DNA of 6,768 nt. Origin: Actinomycetota bacterium (lineage in GTDB: Bacteria; Actinomycetota; Thermoleophilia; Solirubrobacterales; Solirubrobacteraceae). The position numbers and the translations under genes were made by a program. The DNA is taken from the NCBI GenBank assembly GCA_005883255.1, contig VAXS01000086.1, positions 1 through 6,768 of the forward strand, read 5' to 3'. The notes beneath the pieces are model-generated. The model did not search any database. It had not been told where the DNA came from and saw only the letters and a list, made by a program, of their open reading frames with translations. Shown here one piece after another: positions 1-5,735 of the stretch (the stretch's first letter is position 1; every line of letters begins with the position of its first letter).

Positions 1-1647
1 GGGTTCCGCCTCAAGCAGGGGATCTACGGCCAGCGGCAGGCCGACGTGCAGATGATCCGGGTGAAGCTGCCCTTCGGCGGCATCAACCCCGAGCAACTGG
101 AGGCCTTCGCCGACGCCACCGAGCTCTACGCGCCGCTGAACAAGGGGCACATCACGACTCGCCAGAACTTCCAGTTCCACCACGTCCCGCTGCCGGACGC
201 CGCCAAGTTCATCCGCCTGATCTCCGCCACCGGCCTGTCCAGTCGCGAGGGCTGCGGCAACACGGTGCGCAACGTCACCGGCGACCCGTGGGCCGGGGTA
301 TGCGAGGGCGAGCTCTTCGACCCCACCCCCTACGTCGGCGCCTACGTGCGCTACTTCGTCCGGCATCCCGAGACGCAGCTCATGCCCCGGAAGGTCAAGA
401 CGGCGTTCACGGCCACCGACGAGGACCGGGCGATCACCGGCATCCACGACGTGGCCTACATCCCCCGGATCCGCCGGGGGGTCAAGGGGTTCGAGCTGCG
501 CATCGGCGGCGGCACCTCGATCATGCCCCGCATCGCCCCCACCCTCTACGACTTCGTCGCCGCCGACGACGGCGAGTACCTCAAGGTGGTGGAGGCCGTG
601 TTCCGCATCTTCAACCGTCAGGACTGGCTGCGCAAGAACCGCGCCCGCGCCCGGATCAAGGTCTTCGTCGACAAGTACGGGATCGACGAGCTGCGCCGGC
701 AGGTGGAGGAGGAGCTGGAGGGCGACTGGGTGGCCGAGCGCGACTTCGACCCCCAGCCCAAGCTGTTCGAGCACGACGAGGAGGCCCACGCGCCGGGCAT
801 CCCCGCCGGCTACGGCTCGCCCAACGGCGACGGCGACGGCTTCGCCCGCTTCCAGGAGGCGAACGTCGTGCCCCAGCGCCAGCCGGGCTTCTCCACCGTC
901 GAGGTCAGGGTCCCGCGCGGCGACCTCACCCCCGAGCAGATGCGCGGCCTGGCCGCGATCATGCGCGAGTACACCGGCGGCTACGCCCGCACCACCGTGG
1001 GCCAGAACCTGGTCCTGCGCTGGGTGCGCGACGAGACCGTCTACGACGTGTGGACGCGTCTGAAGGAGCTGGGCCTGGGCGGCCGCGGCGCCCAGCAGAT
1101 CACCGACGTCGTCTCCTGCCCGGGGACCGACTCCTGCAAGCTCGGGATCACCAGCTCGATGGGCCTCAACCAGGCGATCGCCGAGCGCCTGGAGGCGATG
1201 CGGATCGAGGATCCGCTGACCAAGCGCATCCACATCAAGATGAGCGGCTGCCCCAACGGGTGCGGCCAGCACCACATCGCGAACATCGGGTTCTACGGCG
1301 CCTCGATCAAGGTGGGCGACAAGACCGTCCCGGCCTACGTGGCCCATCTGGCCGGCCACTACGAGAACGGCGAGGTGATCTACGGCACCCGGCTGAAGGT
1401 CCGCCTGCCGGCCAAGCGCGTGCCCGACGCGGTCGAGCGCTGGGTCCGCCTCTACGAGTCCGAGCGCCAGGACCGCGAGGAGTTCAACGCCTTCGTGGAG
1501 CGCGTCGGCACCCCCCGGTTCGAGGAGCTGGTGAAGGACCTCGCCCTGCCGCCGGAGTTCAGCCTCGAGACGATGCAGATGTTCGTCGACTGGCAGCGCG
1601 ACGCGCCGTTCGAGGTCATCCGGGGTGAGGGCGAGTGCGCGGTCTAG
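1..1647 (+). CDS. sir: Ferredoxin-type sulfite/nitrite reductase (siroheme, 4Fe-4S), 5' end outside window
   Basis: This enzyme carries out the six-electron reduction of sulfite to sulfide (or nitrite to ammonia) in the cytoplasm. The open frame already runs at base 1, so the N-terminus is missing; 548 residues are visible. It has the two-fold layout of the family, with ferredoxin-like half-domains near residues 15-80 and 285-350, each followed by a siroheme/4Fe-4S half. The four cluster cysteines are C373, C379 (CPGTDSC), C417 and C421 (SGCPNGCGQHH), the last also expected to ligate siroheme iron. R20, R90, K131 and K133 match the four basic substrate-binding residues known in E. coli and mycobacterial sulfite reductases. 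Y9 and C85 sit where the mycobacterial enzyme has its Tyr-Cys pair. No flavin or NADPH domain is visible, so ferredoxin is the likely donor. The cysH/cysD/cysN context favours sulfite over nitrite as substrate, but sequence alone does not settle this. The gene overlaps cysH by 13 bases. Confidence 0.95.
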   Translation, partial: GFRLKQGIYGQRQADVQMIRVKLPFGGINPEQLEAFADATELYAPLNKGHITTRQNFQFHHVPLPDAAKFIRLISATGLSSREGCGNTVRNVTGDPWAGVCEGELFDPTPYVGAYVRYFVRHPETQLMPRKVKTAFTATDEDRAITGIHDVAYIPRIRRGVKGFELRIGGGTSIMPRIAPTLYDFVAADDGEYLKVVEAVFRIFNRQDWLRKNRARARIKVFVDKYGIDELRRQVEEELEGDWVAERDFDPQPKLFEHDEEAHAPGIPAGYGSPNGDGDGFARFQEANVVPQRQPGFSTVEVRVPRGDLTPEQMRGLAAIMREYTGGYARTTVGQNLVLRWVRDETVYDVWTRLKELGLGGRGAQQITDVVSCPGTDSCKLGITSSMGLNQAIAERLEAMRIEDPLTKRIHIKMSGCPNGCGQHHIANIGFYGASIKVGDKTVPAYVAHLAGHYENGEVIYGTRLKVRLPAKRVPDAVERWVRLYESERQDREEFNAFVERVGTPRFEELVKDLALPPEFSLETMQMFVDWQRDAPFEVIRGEGECAV

Positions 1648-2288
1648 CCGCCCGCGACGTCCTGGCCGAGGCCGTCGAGCGGTTCCATCCCCGGCTGGTC
1701 ATGGCCTGCTCCTTCCAGAAGGAGGAGTCGGTGCTGCTCGACCTGCTGCTGGACGTGGAGCCCGCCGCCCGCGTGTTCACGATCGACACCGGCGTCCTGT
1801 TCGGCGAGACCGTCGAGACCTGGCGGGCGTTCGAGGAGCGCTGGGGCGTGAAGGTGGAGGTGGTGGACGCCGCCGCCGACCCGCCCTGGACCGGCGGCGC
1901 GCACTGCTGCTCGAACGGGGCCAAGGCGGCCGCGCTGGAGACCGCGCTTCAGGGCGTCGACGCCTGGATCACCGGGCTGCGCCGCGAGCAGGCGCCCACC
2001 AGGGCGACCGTGGAGGCGTTCGAGCGCGACGAGGCCCGGGGGATCTGGAAGGTCAACCCGCTGGCCGACTGGACCGAGCAGGACGTCTGGCGCCACATCG
2101 CCGAGCGCGGGCTGCCCTACCACCCCCTGCACGACCGCGGGTACGCCTCGATCGGCTGCGCCACCTGCACGCTGCCCGGCGCGGGGCGCGAGGGCCGCTG
2201 GGCGGGCGAGGACAAGACCGAGTGCGGCCTGCACGCGCCGCCGAACGCCGGCGCCACCGCCGCAGCCTCCACGCCCGGGGAGGCCTGA
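1635..2288 (+). CDS. cysH: Adenylylsulfate (APS) reductase, iron-sulfur type, CysH family
   Basis: It reduces APS to sulfite plus AMP in the cytoplasm, with thioredoxin regenerating the active cysteine. The product is 217 residues, slightly short for the family. Visible features are the PP-loop-like nucleotide site SFQKEESVLL (26-35), TIDTGVLF (49-56), ITGLRREQAPTRA (112-124), NPLADWTEQDVW (141-152), the cysteine pair C91-C92, the second pair C175-x-x-C178, and the C-terminal ECGLH with catalytic C197. Both cysteine pairs imply a 4Fe-4S cluster, which marks APS rather than PAPS reductases and fits the lack of an APS kinase gene here. The GTG start is forced: an in-frame TGA lies at 1626-1628, only nine bases upstream, and no later start keeps the whole domain. 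Start and end overlap or abut the neighbours, so translation is probably coupled. Odd point: after CC the usual R-K pair and following proline are absent (CCSNGAKAAAL). Confidence 0.93.
   Translation: MRGLAARDVLAEAVERFHPRLVMACSFQKEESVLLDLLLDVEPAARVFTIDTGVLFGETVETWRAFEERWGVKVEVVDAAADPPWTGGAHCCSNGAKAAALETALQGVDAWITGLRREQAPTRATVEAFERDEARGIWKVNPLADWTEQDVWRHIAERGLPYHPLHDRGYASIGCATCTLPGAGREGRWAGEDKTECGLHAPPNAGATAAASTPGEA
2277..2283 (+). promoter_or_regulatory. Ribosome binding site for the transporter gene
   Basis: GGGGAGG lies nine bases before the GTG at 2293 and inside the last codons of cysH. The spacing favours that GTG over the ATG at 2302, which would sit 18 bases away. Confidence 0.6.
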
Positions 2289-2292
2289 GCCC

Positions 2293-3210
2293 GTGGACCC
2301 GATGATCGTGGTCTTCGGCCTCGGCGTCGGCATCCTCGTGGGCACGACGGGCATGGGCGGCGGCTCGCTGATGACGCCCCTGCTGATCCTGTTCGCCGGG
2401 ATCAAGCCGGTGATCGCCATCGGCACCGACCTGGCCTACGGCGCGGTGACCAAGACCGTGGGCGGCTGGCGCCACTTCCGCAAGGACACCGTCGACCTGC
2501 GCATCGCCCTGTGGCTGGGCGCGGGGTCGATCCCCGGCGCGATCGGGGGAGTCTGGCTGCTGGACGTCCTGCACCGGGCCTACGGCAAGGACTTCGACAC
2601 GATCGTCCTGGTCATGGTGGCCGCCGCGCTCACCATCACCGGCGTGGCGGTCCTGTGGCGGGCGCTGTTCATGCCCCGCCTGGTGGCCCGCGAGCGCGAG
2701 ACCCTGGACATGGGCCGCGGCCACAAGATCGCGGCGGTGGCGATGGGCCTGGCCATCGGCTTCGTCCTCGGCGTCACCTCGGCGGGCAGCGGCTCGCTGA
2801 TCGCCATCGGCCTGATCCTGGTCTACCGGCTGAGCCCCCGTCGGGTGGTGGGCACCGACGTCTTCCACGCCGCGATCCTGCTCTGGGTGGCCGGCATCGC
2901 GCACCTGATCTCCGGCAACGTCGACCTGGGGTTGGCCGCCAACATCCTGGTCGGCTCGGTGCCCGGCGTGTGGATCGGCGTCGCGCTCTCCACCCGGCTC
3001 CCGGAGACCGGACTGCGCCCGGCGCTGGGGATCGTGCTGCTGGCCAGCGCGCTCGGGCTCCTGAACAAGGCCGGGGCGCCCATCCCGCCGGCCGTGGTGT
3101 TTGCCGTGCCCGCCGCGCTCGGCGCCCTGGCCTGGTCGCTGCACCGGCTGCGACGCCGCGCCGCCCCCCGACCCGCCCGCGCGCCCCTCGCCAGCGAGGC
3201 GTCGTCGTGA
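2293..3210 (+). CDS. TauE/SafE (TSUP) family membrane transporter, probable sulfate or sulfite transport
   Basis: A 305-residue integral membrane protein of the family that includes sulfite exporters and other sulfur-anion carriers. About eight hydrophobic segments can be read, roughly at residues 4-22, 28-52, 71-92, 103-124, 146-180, 190-208, 213-234, 241-258 and 266-283; some of these ranges may be re-entrant or split. The two-fold internal repeat of the family is clear: [17 protein letters not shown] with [11 protein letters not shown] (17-54), echoed by [17 protein letters not shown] with [12 protein letters not shown] (160-196). The C-terminal 20 residues are Arg/Ala/Pro-rich and probably cytosolic. 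It starts four bases after cysH and its stop overlaps the cysD start (GTGA), so it is co-expressed with sulfate activation. That position suggests sulfate import or export of excess sulfite; the direction cannot be told from sequence. No specific family symbol is justified. Confidence 0.88.
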   Translation: MDPMIVVFGLGVGILVGTTGMGGGSLMTPLLILFAGIKPVIAIGTDLAYGAVTKTVGGWRHFRKDTVDLRIALWLGAGSIPGAIGGVWLLDVLHRAYGKDFDTIVLVMVAAALTITGVAVLWRALFMPRLVARERETLDMGRGHKIAAVAMGLAIGFVLGVTSAGSGSLIAIGLILVYRLSPRRVVGTDVFHAAILLWVAGIAHLISGNVDLGLAANILVGSVPGVWIGVALSTRLPETGLRPALGIVLLASALGLLNKAGAPIPPAVVFAVPAALGALAWSLHRLRRRAAPRPARAPLASEASS

Positions 3211-3942
3211 CCTCCCGCTACGAGCTCTCCCACCTGCGGGCGCTGGAGGCCGAGGCGGTCCACGTGATGCGCGAGGTGGCCGCCGAGCTCGAGCGGCCGG
3301 TGCTGCTGTTCTCGGGCGGCAAGGACTCGATCGTGCTCCTGCGCCTGGCCGACCCGGGCCTCGCGCAACCGCCTGCAGACAATCACGCTGCTGGACGCGC
3401 TGGCCGAGCACGGCTTCGACGCGGCCTTCGGGGGCGCCCGGCGAGACGAGGAGCGCGCCCGCGCCAAGGAGCGGGTGCTCTCGTTCCGCGACGACTTCGG
3501 CCAGTGGGACCCGAAGGCCCAGCGCCCCGAGCTCTGGAGCCTGTACAACGGCCGCATCCGCCAGGGCGAGCACGTCCGCGTGTTCCCGCTCTCCAACTGG
3601 ACCGAGCTCGACGTGTGGCGCTACATCGCCGAGGAGCGGCTGGAGGTGCCCACGATCTACTTCGCGCACGAGCGCGAGGTGTTCGAGCGCGACGGGATGC
3701 TCTACGCGCACAGCCCCTACGTGGAGCTGGTCGACGGCGAGGAGCCGTTCGAGGCCACGGTCCGCTACCGCACGGTGGGCGACATGACCTGCACCGGCGG
3801 GGTGCGCTCGCGGGCCACCAGCCTGCGCGAGGTGGTGGCCGAGATCGCCGCCACCCGGATCACCGAGCGCGGCGAGACCCGCGCCGACGACCGCGTGACC
3901 GAGGCGGCCATGGAGGATCGCAAGCGGGAGGGCTACTTCTAG
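3207..3942 (+). pseudogene. cysD: Sulfate adenylyltransferase subunit 2, disrupted by internal deletion and frameshift
   Basis: CysD is the ATP-pyrophosphatase subunit that makes APS from sulfate and ATP with CysN. From the GTG at 3207, which overlaps the transporter stop as GTGA, 49 residues match the CysD N-terminus ([20 protein letters not shown], then the PP-loop SGGKDS at 36-41, then LRLAD). Identity stops at about 3353. It resumes in another frame at about 3355 with RASRNRLQT and continues for 195 good residues ([87 protein letters not shown]) to the TAG at 3940. The two parts total 244 residues against about 300 in the family. The block around HVDTGHNFPE, about 59 codons, is missing. 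A GCGAGG at 3194-3199 may serve as ribosome binding site. Both flanks look well conserved, so the damage is recent or an assembly artefact. As written the enzyme should be inactive. Confidence 0.9.
3926..3932 (+). promoter_or_regulatory. Ribosome binding site for cysN
   Basis: GGGAGGG lies nine bases before the GTG at 3942 and within the last codons of cysD. It supports that start, which overlaps the cysD TAG by one base (TAGTG). Confidence 0.65.
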
Positions 3943-5249
3943 TGACCCCGCCCGGCGCCGCCACCAACGGCAAGGCCACCGCCGCCCACACGCACACCAG
4001 CGAGCTGCTGCGGTTCGCCACCGCCGGCTCGGTGGACGACGGCAAGTCGACGCTGATCGGCCGGTTGCTGTTCGACTCCAAGCAGGTGTTCGCCGACCAG
4101 CTGGCCCACGTCGAGGCGGTCTCGGAGCGCCGGGGCGACGGCTACGTGAACCTGGCGCTGCTCACCGACGGGCTGCGGGCCGAGCGCGAGCAGGGCATCA
4201 CCATCGACGTGGCCTACCGCTACTTCGCCACGCCCAAGCGCAAGTTCATCATCGCCGACACGCCCGGCCACGAGCAGTACACGCGCAACATGGTCACCGG
4301 GGCGTCGACCGCCGACCTGTCGCTGGTCCTGATCGACGCCCGCAAGGGCGTGATCGAGCAGTCCAAGCGCCACGCCTACATCGCGTCGCTGCTGGGCATC
4401 CCCCACCTGGTGGTGTGCGTCAACAAGATGGACCTGGTGGGCTGGGACGAGGAGGTGTTCGAGCAGATCGTCGAGGACTTCGCCGACGTGTCGGCGCCGC
4501 TGGGGCTCCGCGACGTCACGTTCATCCCGATCAGCGCGCTGCTGGGCGACAACGTGGTCGAGCGCTCGGAGGAGATGCCCTGGTACCAGGGGCCGACGCT
4601 CCTGCACCACCTCGAGCACGTCCACATCGCCTCCGACCGCAACTTCGCCGACGTGCGCTTCCCCGTCCAGTGGGTGATCCGGCCCCAGTCGCTCGAGCAC
4701 CCGGACTACCGGGGCTACGCCGGTCGGGTGGCCGGCGGGGTGCTGCGCCCGGGGGACGAGGTGGTGGTGCTGCCGGGCGGCCGGCGCACGCGCATCGCAG
4801 CGATCGACGACCACGAGCGCGCGCTGGGCGAGGCCTGCCCGCCCATGTCGGTGACCGTGCGGCTGGCCGACGACCTGGACGTGGGCCGGGGCGACGTGCT
4901 CTGCCGTCCCGAGGACGCGCCGGAGCCCACGCGCCGCCTCGAAGCCGACGTGTGCTGGATGGCCGACGCGCCGCTGCGGCCGCGTGGGCGCTACGCGCTC
5001 AAGCACACCACCCGCTCGGCCCGGGCGGTGGTGGACGCCATCGAGCACCGCGTCGACGTCCACTCCCTGCGGCCCGAGCCCAACCCGGCCGAGCTGGCGC
5101 TCAACGACATCGGCCGCGTGCACCTGGGCACCAGCGAGCGGCTGGTGGCCGACCCCTACGCCCGCAACCGCACCACCGGCTCGTTCATCCTCATCGACGA
5201 GGCGACGAACGACACGGTGGGGGCGGGGATGATCGTCGCGACCGGCTAG
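3942..5249 (+). CDS. cysN: Sulfate adenylyltransferase subunit 1, GTPase
   Basis: CysN is the elongation-factor-like GTPase that couples GTP hydrolysis to APS formation by CysD. The 435-residue protein has the full GTPase set: P-loop [10 protein letters not shown] (28-37), switch I region [15 protein letters not shown] (81-95), DTPGHEQYT (106-114), NKMD (161-164) and SAL (198-200). Beta-barrel domains follow, roughly 235-325 ([20 protein letters not shown]) and 330-435 ([23 protein letters not shown]). The length is that of stand-alone CysN; no C-terminal APS kinase domain is fused, unlike the CysNC proteins of many actinobacteria. That matches an iron-sulfur APS reductase, which needs no PAPS. 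The GTG start is chosen from the ribosome site and the one-base overlap with cysD. An N-terminal leader of about 20 residues precedes the conserved [13 protein letters not shown]. The gene looks intact although its partner cysD is broken. Confidence 0.95.
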   Translation: MTPPGAATNGKATAAHTHTSELLRFATAGSVDDGKSTLIGRLLFDSKQVFADQLAHVEAVSERRGDGYVNLALLTDGLRAEREQGITIDVAYRYFATPKRKFIIADTPGHEQYTRNMVTGASTADLSLVLIDARKGVIEQSKRHAYIASLLGIPHLVVCVNKMDLVGWDEEVFEQIVEDFADVSAPLGLRDVTFIPISALLGDNVVERSEEMPWYQGPTLLHHLEHVHIASDRNFADVRFPVQWVIRPQSLEHPDYRGYAGRVAGGVLRPGDEVVVLPGGRRTRIAAIDDHERALGEACPPMSVTVRLADDLDVGRGDVLCRPEDAPEPTRRLEADVCWMADAPLRPRGRYALKHTTRSARAVVDAIEHRVDVHSLRPEPNPAELALNDIGRVHLGTSERLVADPYARNRTTGSFILIDEATNDTVGAGMIVATG

Positions 5250-5698
5250 CTCTCCGTAACGGTGTCCTCGCCGCCGGGCGGGCGCCGTTCGGCGTCCTCG
5301 CGCTGGGAGCGGCGGAACAGCGAGCCGAAGCGCTCGCCCCGGCGCTGGGCCCGCTCGATCGGCTCGCCCAGCCGGATCAGCCGGGTGAGCTGCTCGTTCA
5401 TGCGGACCAGCTCGGCGTGCGTGGCGGCCAGCTGCTCGCGGGCCAGGCGGGCGGCCTCGGCCAGCGGGTCGCTGCCGGCGTGCAGCCTCTCGGCCACGGC
5501 GTGCATCTCGCGCATCTGCGCCAGCATCGCGTCCGCCTGCTCGCGCATGAGCGCCAGCTGCTCGTGCGACTCGCGCATGAGCTGGTTGGTCTGGCGCATG
5601 TTGCGGTCCATGGCGGCCGGGAGGTCGGCCAGACCGCGCAGCACGCGCAGGGGCAGGTCGAACGCGGTGCCCACCGAGGCGGCAAGGAAGTTCGCCAT
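5246..5698 (-). CDS. Small helical/coiled-coil protein of unknown function
   Basis: I do not recognise this 150-residue protein. Residues 1-28 are moderately hydrophobic with Leu/Val and a few Arg/Asp ([20 protein letters not shown]), possibly an amphipathic membrane- or surface-binding helix, without a signal peptide. Residues 30-115 are almost all helix formers with a heptad-like pattern: M34, M41, L48, A55, M62 and A69 fall on one register, and M51, M58, M65 and L72 three residues later. The tail (117-150) is rich in Arg, Glu, Pro and Gly and looks disordered. The overall plan recalls phasins or other coiled-coil scaffolds, but that is only a resemblance. The ATG at 5696-5698 is preferred: a TAGATT box sits eight bases upstream. 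A longer start at 5735-5737 (163 residues) would overlap the divergent carboxylase start, and a still longer one runs well into that gene. Codon use resembles the neighbours, so I think the gene is real. Confidence 0.72.
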   Translation of the reverse strand: MANFLAASVGTAFDLPLRVLRGLADLPAAMDRNMRQTNQLMRESHEQLALMREQADAMLAQMREMHAVAERLHAGSDPLAEAARLAREQLAATHAELVRMNEQLTRLIRLGEPIERAQRRGERFGSLFRRSQREDAERRPPGGEDTVTES

Positions 5699-5706
5699 GT
5701 CGGCGG

Positions 5707-5712
5707 AATCTA
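5707..5712 (-). promoter_or_regulatory. Putative -10 box for the divergent small gene
   Basis: Read on the - strand this is TAGATT, again a TANNNT match, with eight bases to the ATG at 5698. That is the usual spacing for leaderless transcripts. No ribosome binding site is seen before the ATG, and no clear -35 box. Confidence 0.4.
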
Positions 5713-5718
5713 CCCAAG

Positions 5719-5724
5719 TAGAGT
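5719..5724 (+). promoter_or_regulatory. Putative -10 box for the biotin carboxylase gene
   Basis: TAGAGT fits the TANNNT form of actinobacterial -10 elements and ends 11 bases before the ATG at 5736. No Shine-Dalgarno-like sequence precedes that ATG. The transcript would therefore be leaderless or nearly so. No clear -35 box is visible. Confidence 0.4.
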
Positions 5725-5735
5725 TCCGCGCCGCC

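Larger units (their letters stand above)
5701..5733. repeat. Imperfect inverted repeat in the divergent intergenic region
   Basis: The core is TCTAC (5709-5713), a CCAA centre (5714-5717) and GTAGA (5718-5722). Pairing continues outward through AA/TT, GG/CC and C/G after one unpaired G (5723). It then resumes with CGG/CCG after an unpaired CG (5729-5730). In total 13 base pairs form with two small bulges. The repeat fills nearly the whole 37-bp gap between the two divergent start codons, so it could be an operator; its symmetry also creates the two opposed -10-like boxes. Confidence 0.55.

Noticed and set aside
288..1628. A 446-codon second + frame inside sir
   Set aside because: Arg/Pro/Gly/His-rich nonsense in a shifted frame of a clear reductase gene.
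1625..2305. A 226-codon + frame over cysH starting at a GTG with similar spacing
   Set aside because: The CysH motifs are all in the other frame; this one is Arg/Ala/Gly-rich without motifs.
3340..3365. Programmed ribosomal frameshift in cysD
   Set aside because: A frameshift alone would not restore the roughly 59 missing core codons, and no slippery heptamer or downstream pseudoknot is apparent.
2053..3711. A 552-codon open frame on the - strand over cysH, the transporter and cysD
   Set aside because: Low-complexity composition and full overlap with conserved genes on the other strand; a GC-driven shadow.
5254..5294. Small inverted repeats (CCGT-A-ACGG and CGCCG-TT-CGGCG) after cysN as a terminator
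   Set aside because: Stems are short, loops too tight, no T-run follows, and they lie in the coding part of the opposite gene.
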